This document shows positions 1 to 6,993 of a DNA stretch of 8,345 bases, one piece after another; position 1 is the first letter of the stretch, and every line of letters begins with the position of its first letter. The notes below the pieces were generated by a model. It was given only the letters and a program-made list of their open reading frames with translations, did no database searches and had not been told where the DNA came from. Origin of the DNA: Nitrospinaceae bacterium (GTDB lineage: Bacteria > Nitrospinota > Nitrospinia > Nitrospinales > VA-1); NCBI GenBank assembly GCA_012961055.1, contig DUAA01000299.1, positions 1 to 8,345 of the forward strand. Direction: 5' to 3'. A program made the position numbers and the translations under genes.

Positions 1-86
1 CTTTGGGTTAAAAGATGAATTAAGACAGGAACGACCATACCTAACAGGCCAAACAAAAATAAGGGGGAGGAATAATTTAGACTCAT
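1..86 (-). CDS. BatA-like membrane protein, N-terminal fragment
   Basis: Only the first 28 codons are in the window; the gene continues past the left edge. The peptide begins MSLNYSSPLFLFGLLGM and continues with VVPVLIHLLTQ. This is a hydrophobic segment with the pattern 'P..L..GL......P..IHLL', typical of the N-terminal membrane-anchor domain of BatA-type proteins that follow DUF58 genes. In that family the segment is a membrane helix, followed by a VWA or other extracytoplasmic domain and often a second helix near the C-terminus. The start ATG (86-84) overlaps the stop of the DUF58 gene as ATGA, and no Shine-Dalgarno motif is visible before it, so it is probably translated by coupling to the upstream gene. 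The assignment rests on the short hydrophobic motif plus gene order. The exact subfamily (with or without a VWA domain) cannot be decided here. Confidence 0.75.
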   Translation of the reverse strand, partial: MSLNYSSPLFLFGLLGMVVPVLIHLLTQ

Positions 87-991
87 GATTTAGTGAGACT
101 TTTACGCTTGAGCAAATAATAATTTAAGGCTTGATCAAGAGATTCTGATGTGTCTAGGAAAATATAGTCCACACCCATTCCGTTGCAATTTATTTTGAGG
201 GAATTGATATGTTCCTGAATTGTCTTTTGGTATTCATCTCGAATGTATTGTGGATCAAGTCCCACCTTGGACTCACCTTCCAATGACTCAAAAATTATAT
301 CGCCTTCAAAGGGCAGATGAATTTCATCTGGATGCAAGACATGGAATAAAATCACTTCAATTCCTCTTGAGCAAAGGAGTCCCAAACTTTTCTGCAGTTC
401 CTGATTCTGGGTTAATAAATCTGAGACTAGAATGAGCATGCTTCTTCCCGGTAGTCTTTCAGCAAGGCCACTCAAAACATCTGCAATTTGGGTTGTTCCC
501 TGGGGAAAAATTTGGGCTAGACCATATAATATATGTTGAAAATGGGAAGCTTTTGAGCGAGGGGGAATATGTTTAATGATTTTATCGTTAAACAGGGTTA
601 GGCCCACAGCATCAAACTGTTTCAAAAGTAAATAGGAGAGTGTTGCTACCAAGTTGCTGGCATATTTCATTTTAGAAACATGTTCGTTAGTGGGTGACTG
701 ATATCCCATTGATCCGCTTGCATCCAACAAAATCGTGCATTTTAGATTGGTGGATTGTTCAAATTGTTTGACATGATATTTGTCAGTTTTACCCACTACT
801 TTCCAGTCGATATGGCGAATTTCGTCCCCCGGGGAATAATCTTTATATTCCGCAAATTCAACCGAAGATCCTTTATGACGGCTACGGTGTTGTCCAGTCA
901 TAAGTCCTTCCACCAGTTTCATGGCGGTCATTTTCAGATTAGAAACGCGAGAAACCACTTTGGCATCAAAATTTTGGGCAGAGCTTTCCAT
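83..991 (-). CDS. DUF58 family protein with von Willebrand A fold
   Basis: A 302-residue protein of the usual length for the family. The DUF58 signature lies at about residues 26-77: GLMTGQHRS, then VEFAEYKDYSPGDEIRHIDW, then VKQFE. It is followed by a VWA-like domain with a MIDAS metal site: D90, S92 and S94 in LLDASGSM, T166/T167 in the loop after FPQG, and D191 in ILVSDLL. There is no signal peptide or membrane helix, so the protein is probably cytosolic. DUF58 proteins are encoded with MoxR AAA ATPases and BatA/BatB membrane proteins, and are thought to help in assembly or metal loading of protein complexes or in envelope stress; the exact role is unproven. Here the gene is first in a minus-strand operon, overlaps the BatA-like gene by 4 bases (ATGA), and lacks a moxR directly upstream. 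The start at 991 has only a weak AGG before it, but it gives the usual short lead-in to the signature. Confidence 0.93.
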   Translation of the reverse strand: MESSAQNFDAKVVSRVSNLKMTAMKLVEGLMTGQHRSRHKGSSVEFAEYKDYSPGDEIRHIDWKVVGKTDKYHVKQFEQSTNLKCTILLDASGSMGYQSPTNEHVSKMKYASNLVATLSYLLLKQFDAVGLTLFNDKIIKHIPPRSKASHFQHILYGLAQIFPQGTTQIADVLSGLAERLPGRSMLILVSDLLTQNQELQKSLGLLCSRGIEVILFHVLHPDEIHLPFEGDIIFESLEGESKVGLDPQYIRDEYQKTIQEHINSLKINCNGMGVDYIFLDTSESLDQALNYYLLKRKSLTKS

Positions 992-1137
992 AAACCTGAA
1001 TGAAGAATGTTATTTTTACATATTGTTGCATAAAATAACTAGGCGTGGGGCTAGCTAACAATAACTATTTTTGGCGGCCAAGAGCATAGGCGACTTGAAA
1101 GGTTCTTGTTGTATCCCTTCCCTTGATAGAAGGTGGG

Positions 1138-1165
1138 TTGACATTGTTAGGAAGCCTTATAAAAT
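1138..1165 (+). promoter_or_regulatory. Sigma70-like promoter for the M1 aminopeptidase gene
   Basis: A perfect -35 hexamer TTGACA (1138-1143) is followed after 16 bases by TAAAAT (1160-1165), which matches five of six consensus bases. An overlapping TATAAA at 1158-1163 is a poorer choice because its spacing is only 14. Transcription would begin near 1172, giving a leader of about 40 bases. No clear promoter was seen for the divergent DUF58 gene in the same 220-base gap (992-1211). This is a motif reading only, with no experimental support. Confidence 0.6.
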
Positions 1166-1211
1166 GATCTGTCGTTTTTAAAAATATTAAACCTTTTATA
1201 AAGTCTACTGG

Positions 1212-3821
1212 ATGAATTCAATTCGATATTGTAAATGCCATTTTCATAATGGAGAGTCCGAGCATTGGGGGATTCTGGATCGTAAAGCTTTTGCTCAAAA
1301 AGGAGCAAACCCACATTTTGCTCCGGACACGCCTATTCTTCCCAAACACCTTTTGTTGGAACTTAGTTTTGACTGGGACGAAGAACGGGTCTGGGGGAGC
1401 ACTACCTATGACTTAAAGGTCAATGGATATGATGTTCAGGAAATTATTTTTGATGCGGTAAATCTGGAAATAGAAAAGGTTATGCTGGGCCGCCGTTCGT
1501 TGGAATTTGAAAATACGGGTGAGCGGGTAATCATTTCCTTGGAAAAAGTACTTAAATATGGGGGGACTGCACAGCTGAAAATATTTCATTCTGTCACCCG
1601 GCCCCAGGCAGGAATTTATTTCACAAAACCAGACGAGGCTTATCCTGATAGGTTTAAAACGGTTTGGACCCAGGGACAGGATGAAGATTCTAAATATTAT
1701 TTTCCTTGCTTTGACCAGCCAAACTTCAAGCAGACTACAGAGGTTAAACTCCATCTTCCTAAAGGTATGTTTGGATTGTCCAACGGTCACCGTATTAAAA
1801 AGAGTGAAAACAAAAATGAATCTTTTTACCACTATAAACTTGAAATTCCGTATTCAACTTATCTTTTATCTATTGTTGCTGGAGATTTTTCCGTGCATGA
1901 GACCCGCGTTGGGGGTGTTGATATAAAGTGGTATGTCCAAAAGGGTAGAGACCGAGAAGGTTTTAATGCTTTTAAGGATACCGGAAAAATTATTAGATTT
2001 TTTTCTGATTATACGGGTTATCCATACCCTTATAAACATTATACCCAAATTGCGGTTCCAGAATTTGTGTTTGGGGGGATGGAAAATTTTACCGTGACCA
2101 CCCAGACAGATCTGACTCTCCACGATGACCGGGCCAAACTGGATCTTGACTCTAATGGACTGGTCGCCCACGAAGCCGCGCATATGTGGTTTGGAGATGT
2201 CGTTACTGCAAGGACTTGGTCGCACGCTTGGTTGCATGAATCGTTCGCGACTTACTTTGATGCTCTTTATACCCGTGAGTCGAAAGGCGAAGACGAATTT
2301 CGTTTTCAGTTATTGGAAGATGCTGAAACTTATTTCTCCGAAGATGTTCGCTATCGCCGTCCCATCGTGACGCATATTTATAAGGAACCTATAGATTTAT
2401 TCGATGCCCATCTTTATCCAGGTGGGGCGGTGCGGCTGCATTATTTGAAGTCCATCGTCGGGGAAAATCTTTTTCGTAAAGCACTGGCCCTGTTTCTTAA
2501 ACGCCATGAGTTTGGCTTAGTCGAGACTGTGGACCTGGTTCGTTGTTTGGAAGAGGTAAGTGGAAAAAATTTCGATGAATGGATGGACCAATGGATTTAT
2601 CGTGGTGGCTATCCCATTATAGAGATTGGCTATCAATGGGGTTCGGTTTCAAACATAGCAGAGGTGACCCTTAAGCAAACGCAGAAGGGCGAGAAAAAAG
2701 ACGAGAGTTTATTATTCAAACTTCCCTTGCACATTGAGTTTTATTACGCCCGAGGTAGTGAAAAGTTTCCTGTGGAAATTAAAAACAAAGAGGAGAAGTT
2801 CTGTTTTCATCTTAAATCCAAACCTCTCTATTTCAGGTTGGATCCAGACTACGAATGCCCGGTTAAAAAAATTAAGTTGGATATCTCGTGCTCACTTCTT
2901 CATGAGCAATTGAAGCGAGACAAGGATCCTATAGGAAGAATCGAGGCGGCTCAAAGCCTTGCTACTAAGTCAGCCAATATCAAGTTGCTCAGCCAGTGCC
3001 TTAAAAAAGAAACGCATTGGGGAGTGGTGCATCGTATCGCTAAAGCCCTTGCTAAAATTGGTGGAGAGTCTGCCCGAGATGGGTTGCTCAAAGCGGTGAA
3101 CTGCCGTGATGCGAAAATGCGTCGAGGTATCGTTCAGGCGCTGGGAGAGTTTGTAGGTGATGAAAAAGTTGCTCGCGTCCTAAAACAAATTGCAGAGGGC
3201 GATCCTTCCTACAGGGTCGAAGCAGAGGCGCTGTCCTCCATAGGCCGAATCAAAGCGAAAAACTGCCGTTCATTTTTGGAACGGTTTTTGGACAGGCCTT
3301 CCCATAACGATATTGGACGGTCAGCAATTTTTAGGGCCTTGGCCAATTTGGAGGAAGAGGGCGCGTGGGAAGTGCTACTTCAGGGGGCGGATTATGGGGC
3401 GCCCCGTAGCAGTCGGTTTTCTGCAGTTCAAGGGTTAGCTAAACTTGCTGGTCGGTTTGAATATCTTAAGCCTGAAGCCATTGATGCTTTCAAACGGTTT
3501 GCAAGAGAAACGAGAGGGACACCTTCTGCCACATTTCGCGGTAAACTGGCAGCCATTTATGCCATGGGTGAGTTGGAGGATCTTTCGGTTGTTCCTACGC
3601 TAAGGAAGGTTGCAGACGGCGAAACCGATGGCCGATTAAAACGCAGGGCCGAGGAAACGATTGTTCGCTTGTTCGAATCAGCGAAGAAACCGAAGGAGAT
3701 GATGTCCATCCGGTCTGATCTCGATGATTTAATGACAGAAAATAAATCGTTACGGGATCGAGTGGATGTTATGGAAAAACAAAAAGACGCAAAACAAAAA
3801 TCCAAAAAGAAAAAAGGATAA
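1212..3821 (+). CDS. M1 family zinc aminopeptidase with C-terminal HEAT-like repeats
   Basis: An 869-residue metallopeptidase that should remove N-terminal residues from peptides. With no signal peptide or membrane helix, it is expected in the cytosol. Approximate layout: N-terminal beta domain 45-245; catalytic domain 250-465; small beta domain 470-555; HEAT-like helical pairs 565-825; short coiled coil 835-860 ending in a lysine-rich tail. Catalytic features seen: the GGMEN exopeptidase motif (288-292); zinc motif HEAAH (320-324) followed by WFGD, with the third ligand E343 exactly 18 residues on; and Y402 in LYPGGA as the likely transition-state tyrosine. The ATG at 1212 is the only possible start: a stop lies in frame at 1188-1190, and the next in-frame start codon is not until residue 91. 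No good ribosome site precedes it. The HEAT-like end differs from the PepN and APN C-terminal domains and recalls other bacterial M1-HEAT proteins. Substrate is unknown. It is followed after 4 bases by an LRR gene, so the two form an operon. Confidence 0.93.
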   Translation: MNSIRYCKCHFHNGESEHWGILDRKAFAQKGANPHFAPDTPILPKHLLLELSFDWDEERVWGSTTYDLKVNGYDVQEIIFDAVNLEIEKVMLGRRSLEFENTGERVIISLEKVLKYGGTAQLKIFHSVTRPQAGIYFTKPDEAYPDRFKTVWTQGQDEDSKYYFPCFDQPNFKQTTEVKLHLPKGMFGLSNGHRIKKSENKNESFYHYKLEIPYSTYLLSIVAGDFSVHETRVGGVDIKWYVQKGRDREGFNAFKDTGKIIRFFSDYTGYPYPYKHYTQIAVPEFVFGGMENFTVTTQTDLTLHDDRAKLDLDSNGLVAHEAAHMWFGDVVTARTWSHAWLHESFATYFDALYTRESKGEDEFRFQLLEDAETYFSEDVRYRRPIVTHIYKEPIDLFDAHLYPGGAVRLHYLKSIVGENLFRKALALFLKRHEFGLVETVDLVRCLEEVSGKNFDEWMDQWIYRGGYPIIEIGYQWGSVSNIAEVTLKQTQKGEKKDESLLFKLPLHIEFYYARGSEKFPVEIKNKEEKFCFHLKSKPLYFRLDPDYECPVKKIKLDISCSLLHEQLKRDKDPIGRIEAAQSLATKSANIKLLSQCLKKETHWGVVHRIAKALAKIGGESARDGLLKAVNCRDAKMRRGIVQALGEFVGDEKVARVLKQIAEGDPSYRVEAEALSSIGRIKAKNCRSFLERFLDRPSHNDIGRSAIFRALANLEEEGAWEVLLQGADYGAPRSSRFSAVQGLAKLAGRFEYLKPEAIDAFKRFARETRGTPSATFRGKLAAIYAMGELEDLSVVPTLRKVADGETDGRLKRRAEETIVRLFESAKKPKEMMSIRSDLDDLMTENKSLRDRVDVMEKQKDAKQKSKKKKG
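3814..3818 (+). promoter_or_regulatory. Ribosome binding site of the LRR gene, inside the peptidase gene
   Basis: AAGGA lies 7 bases before the ATG at 3826, an ideal spacing. It sits within the last codons of the M1 peptidase (…AAA AAA GGA TAA). This settles the LRR start at 3826 over the in-frame ATG at 3766, which lies within the peptidase gene, and suggests translational coupling. Confidence 0.75.
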
Positions 3822-3825
3822 TAGA

Positions 3826-4398
3826 ATGAATAGACCCTTCAATGATGACCCTATAGATATGCTGGTGAAGAAGTTTTTGACTGAAAATGGAACGGTTCTA
3901 GACATACGATTAAAATATATTGGTGATGAGGGTCTGGAGTACTTGGCTAAGTGTCCAGATTTGATCGACCTTGAAGTATTGAACCTTGAAAGGAACGAAA
4001 TCACCGACAAAGGGGTCCAAGCGTTAGCAGGCTCCACAATTGTTACAAATCTTAAGGAATTGCATCTTGAAAGAAATGAGATTGGCGATGTCGGGGCTAT
4101 AGCAATTGCGGGTTCGGTTAATTTTTCCTATCTCAATTTCATTAACTTCTGGAAAAATAATGTGGGGGCTGAGGGGGCGAAAGCGATTGCTAGGTCTACC
4201 GTTCTGGTTAATTTAAAAAATCTGGATTTGGCACAGAATAATGTTGGCGATGAAGGTGCTAAAGCCCTTGCCGAAAGTAATTCTCTGGCAGGACTGGAAT
4301 TACTTGAGATTTTTGGTAGTGGATTGACAGAAGAAGGTAAAACAAAACTGAAAGAATCTAAAGCCTTCCCTAACCTGCAGACCCTCGTTGTGGAATAG
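3826..4398 (+). CDS. Leucine-rich repeat protein, ribonuclease-inhibitor type
   Basis: A 190-residue protein of unknown function. After a short acidic and polar lead (1-24), residues 25-186 form six consecutive repeats of exactly 27 residues. The consensus is roughly LxLxxNxIGDEGAxALAxSxxLxNLxx, and a four-residue cap (LVVE) ends the chain. The pattern is that of ribonuclease-inhibitor-like LRRs, which stack into a curved solenoid used for protein binding. There is no enzymatic domain, signal peptide or membrane segment, so it is probably a cytosolic binding or scaffold protein. It starts 4 bases after the stop of the M1-HEAT aminopeptidase with a strong embedded ribosome site, so it may be co-expressed and could bind the peptidase or its substrates; this is inference. 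The reading frame is also open upstream to at least 3766, overlapping the end of the peptidase gene in another frame. Confidence 0.9.
   Translation: MNRPFNDDPIDMLVKKFLTENGTVLDIRLKYIGDEGLEYLAKCPDLIDLEVLNLERNEITDKGVQALAGSTIVTNLKELHLERNEIGDVGAIAIAGSVNFSYLNFINFWKNNVGAEGAKAIARSTVLVNLKNLDLAQNNVGDEGAKALAESNSLAGLELLEIFGSGLTEEGKTKLKESKAFPNLQTLVVE
3898..4383 (+). repeat. Six in-frame 81-base LRR-coding units
   Basis: The units begin at 3898, 3979, 4060, 4141, 4222 and 4303, each encoding one 27-residue LRR with no insertion or deletion between them. Protein positions such as N in xxN, G-D-E-G and A-x-A-L are shared. The DNA of the units has diverged clearly, so the duplications are old and the array is not an unstable tandem repeat. 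Confidence 0.85.
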
Positions 4399-4520
4399 CT
4401 AACCTTCAGTCAATACATTTTTTAATTTCTTCTTAGTGTGTAGGGACTATATTACATTCCTTGTAAAGCTATTAAAGGTGAGAAATGGCTTGCTGGGTAG
4501 TTTTAAACAGTATTTTTAAT

Positions 4521-4544
4521 GCTCACGTGGGCTAATACGTGAGC
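4521..4544. other. Perfect 8-base inverted repeat, possible hairpin
   Basis: GCTCACGT (4521-4528) and ACGTGAGC (4537-4544) pair perfectly around an 8-base loop. The stem lies about 120 bases after the LRR stop and could act as a weak terminator or mRNA end-stabilising hairpin. No T-run follows on the plus strand, and the sequence after it on the minus strand is A-rich, so a standard intrinsic terminator is not supported in either direction. A protein-binding palindrome is an alternative. Confidence 0.5.
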
Positions 4545-4668
4545 CTAGATTGGTTTGATCCTATTACTTAGGTAAAGTTTAGGTGATTTGATAATTATAA
4601 ATAGTTCAATTAAATGTTGTGTGGATCACTAAAATTGTCTGAGATGATAAGGTTCAACAAAATATAAT

Positions 4669-4706
4669 GGAGAATTATTAGCCTGAGGTGATGAAATCAG
4701 GTCTCC
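4669..4706 (-). terminator. Possible weak stem-loop after recG
   Basis: Read on the minus strand immediately after the recG stop, GGAGA (4706-4702) can pair with TCTCC (4673-4669), and the adjoining CCTGA with TCAGG around a 10-base loop. The outer stem has an 8-base bulge on one side. The following bases are AT-rich but not a U-run, so this is at best an imperfect terminator. Confidence 0.3.
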
Positions 4707-6824
4707 TTAAATAATCTCCATCAGCTCCAGGTAGTCACCCAGGAATCGGTGCAGAGCTTTATTTAAAGGCTGGTGTTCAGGTGCTGTGAGGTCAGGATCT
4801 TGATCAATGAGGCGAAAAGCTTCCTTGCGAGCTATCTCAAGTATCTTAATATCTCGGAGCAGGTTGGCAGTTTTTAAAAGAGGTATTCCTGATTGCCGAG
4901 TTCCCATGAAGTCTCCGGGACCACGAATTTTTAAATCCTCTTCAGCGATGACGAATCCATCACTGCAATTCTTCATGGCCTTCATTCGGGCTTGTCCTTC
5001 TTCGGTCACTGGGTGGTAAGCCATCAAAAGGCATCGAGAAGAATGTATGCCTCGACCTACGCGACCCCGTAACTGGTGAAGTTGGGCGAGGCCGAATCGT
5101 TCTGCATGTTCTATGATTATTATTGTGGCGTTGGGGACATCAATACCCACCTCAATGACTGTGGTTGATACCAGAACATGAATTTCATTTTTTAAGAATC
5201 GGGACATGATATCCTTACGATCTTCTTTTTTAAGATTTCCATGAATCATGCAGGCGGTATATTTTGGAAACTGATCCTTGATGAAATCGAAAACCGTAAC
5301 CGTGGTTTTAAGATCCATTACATCAGACTTCTCAATTAGTGGGCAAACTACAAAAGCCTGTCTCCCTTGTTGCAACTGGTTTTCCAAAGCGTCATAGGCT
5401 TTTCCCCGCTTATTCTCATAAAATAACTCAGTACTAATTGTCTCTCGCCCTGGCGGTAATTCATCTAACAGCGAAACATTCATATCCCCATAGAGGGTGA
5501 GTGCCAGAGATCTGGGGATGGGGGTGGCAGTCATGATGAGAAGATGTGGATGGTCGCCTTTTTTACCAATGGCATCTCTTTGCAAGACTCCGAACCGGTG
5601 CTGTTCGTCAACCACTGCCAATCCAAGTTTTTTAAACTGGATATTTTTTTGAATCAGCGAGTGAGTTCCGATCACAATCTGGGTTTTTCCGGTACGGATA
5701 TTTTCATGATGAGATTGGCGTTCTTTTCCTTTTAGGGCACTTGTTACCAAGCTGAGTTCAATGCCTAATTTTTCACAATATGGACGGATATTTAAATAAT
5801 GTTGTTCTGCGAGAATTTCTGTTGGAACCATAAATGCAGTTTGTGTTTTATTGTCCACCGCTGTCAAAATAGCGGTAAGGGCGACAATGGTTTTGCCGCT
5901 TCCGACATCTCCCTGGATCAGCCTGTTCATCGGTTTTTCTTTTTCTAGATCTTCCATGATTTCACTGAGAACCCTTTTTTGTGCCCCTGTTAAGGTGAAG
6001 GGTAGAAGTTTTACAAATCGCTTTATAAGTTCTCCTCGCGTTTTAAAGGGGGTGCCTACATTTTTTTCGACTATGTTTTTTTTCCTAAAAGCCAAGCCCA
6101 GTTGGATTAGGAACAGTTCTTCAAAGACGAGCCGTCTCTGCGCTGAGGTCTTAAAGGTATCCAGTTTGCTCAGGGAGGAATCTTCGGGTGGAAAGTGAGA
6201 TTGGAAAAGAGCCTCCGCCCGGGGAATCAACTTATGGCGCCGGATTATGTCGTCAGGTAGAAACTCTTCGATCAAATGCAGATATTTATCGAAAACATTT
6301 TTAATAATGGTTCGTAAGGATTTTTGATGCAAGCCATCAGTTACATGGTAAACGGGAACTATCTTTCCAATTACCAGCGAATTGACACCATCTCCGGATA
6401 CTTGCTCTGTATCAGGATGGATTATTTCCAGTCCGGACCGTTTATTGATGGTGGGTTTTCCTGAAAGAATAAATTTTTGCTGCGTTTTAAACTTCTCTTT
6501 CATATAAGTTTCGTTAAACCGGAACCATTTCGCCCGGATGATCCCCGTCTCATCCTGAATGATGACTTCAAATACTCTTTTCCAACGTCCCATGAATATC
6601 GTTCCCGCATTCAAGACTTCTCCTGTAAGGATTACATGTTCACCCGGAACAGCCTGGGATATATTTTTAAATTGAGTACGATCTTCAAACCGAAAAGGTA
6701 GAAAATATAAGCAATCTTCAATACTTGTGAGGCGCAGTTTTTCAAGCAGAATTGCTTTCCTTGGTCCGACTCCTTTTATAAATTGTATGGGGTCATCTAG
6801 AGAGGGTGTGGGGTTGTTTTTCAT
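4707..6824 (-). CDS. recG: ATP-dependent DNA helicase RecG
   Basis: RecG is a monomeric superfamily 2 DNA translocase that unwinds and regresses stalled replication forks and processes Holliday junctions and R-loops. From the ATG at 6824 the product is 705 residues, close to the usual 690-ish. Order: lead with an HhH-like KGVGP motif (about 17-21); wedge OB-fold about 60-140; helicase core with Walker A GDVGSGKT (305-312), motif II DEQH (406-409), motif III TATPIPR (432-438) and motif VI QLRGRVGRG (584-592); and the RecG-typical tail RGPGDFMGTRQSG (634-646). All motifs are intact. An in-frame TTG at 6845 would add 7 residues (MHVSIGL). I prefer the ATG because neither start has a strong ribosome site (only a GGA shortly before the ATG) and the family core needs nothing upstream. 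The gene lies head to head with rel, and I found no convincing promoter for it. Confidence 0.96.
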   Translation of the reverse strand: MKNNPTPSLDDPIQFIKGVGPRKAILLEKLRLTSIEDCLYFLPFRFEDRTQFKNISQAVPGEHVILTGEVLNAGTIFMGRWKRVFEVIIQDETGIIRAKWFRFNETYMKEKFKTQQKFILSGKPTINKRSGLEIIHPDTEQVSGDGVNSLVIGKIVPVYHVTDGLHQKSLRTIIKNVFDKYLHLIEEFLPDDIIRRHKLIPRAEALFQSHFPPEDSSLSKLDTFKTSAQRRLVFEELFLIQLGLAFRKKNIVEKNVGTPFKTRGELIKRFVKLLPFTLTGAQKRVLSEIMEDLEKEKPMNRLIQGDVGSGKTIVALTAILTAVDNKTQTAFMVPTEILAEQHYLNIRPYCEKLGIELSLVTSALKGKERQSHHENIRTGKTQIVIGTHSLIQKNIQFKKLGLAVVDEQHRFGVLQRDAIGKKGDHPHLLIMTATPIPRSLALTLYGDMNVSLLDELPPGRETISTELFYENKRGKAYDALENQLQQGRQAFVVCPLIEKSDVMDLKTTVTVFDFIKDQFPKYTACMIHGNLKKEDRKDIMSRFLKNEIHVLVSTTVIEVGIDVPNATIIIIEHAERFGLAQLHQLRGRVGRGIHSSRCLLMAYHPVTEEGQARMKAMKNCSDGFVIAEEDLKIRGPGDFMGTRQSGIPLLKTANLLRDIKILEIARKEAFRLIDQDPDLTAPEHQPLNKALHRFLGDYLELMEII

Positions 6825-6882
6825 GAGTCCAATACTAACGTGCAAGCCGTGTCAGAGCAAGGAGTTCCAACGAGATTGGGCG

Positions 6883-6911
6883 TTGACAGAGAATATTAGT
6901 GGAAGTATCCT
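6883..6911 (+). promoter_or_regulatory. Sigma70-like promoter for rel
   Basis: TTGACA (6883-6888) is a perfect -35 box. After 17 bases comes TATCCT (6906-6911), which keeps the key T, A, T and final T of the -10 box. The start of transcription would be near 6918, inside the 8-base palindrome CCTTAAGG (6914-6921), leaving a leader of about 75 bases before the rel ATG. The site lies in the 169-base region shared with recG. Evidence is motif and spacing only. Confidence 0.55.
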
Positions 6912-6993
6912 AACCTTAAGGGTCTCATAGTTTTTCATTAGCCTAACGTGCCGTGTTGATGCGGTGAAAATATTAAAGAGAACTTTTGTCACT

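Larger units (their letters stand above)
4399..4706. other. Noncoding gap between convergent genes
   Basis: A 308-base AT-rich stretch lies between the 3' ends of the LRR gene and recG. I see no ORF with a credible start and family match, no tRNA and no IS end. It contains an 8-base perfect inverted repeat (4521-4544), a second two-part stem just after the recG stop (4669-4706), and an isolated TATAAT at 4663-4668 with no good -35. Transcription from both sides should end here, but neither stem is followed by a clean run of T. Confidence 0.7.

Noticed and set aside
1034..1081. Direct repeat AATAACTA (1034-1041, 1060-1067) and small palindrome TTGGCGGCCAA
   Set aside because: Short and AT-rich or tightly spaced; not enough to call an operator, IS footprint or hairpin.
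1866..2237. Antisense open frame of 123 codons within the peptidase gene
   Set aside because: It lies opposite the catalytic core of a clear gene, resembles no known family, and is typical of a chance open frame.
4692..4715. Seven-codon ORF (MKSGLLK) preceded by GAGGTG, with TATAAT upstream at 4663-4668
   Set aside because: It is too short to judge, has no -35 box at proper spacing, overlaps the end of recG antisense, and shows no match to a known leader peptide.
6825..6845. TTG start for recG adding seven residues
   Set aside because: There is no ribosome site before it, a rare start codon is needed, and the RecG family core is complete from the ATG at 6824.
6964..6993. GTG start for rel adding ten residues
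   Set aside because: It has no ribosome site, and the ATG at 6994 matches the normal Rel N-terminus.
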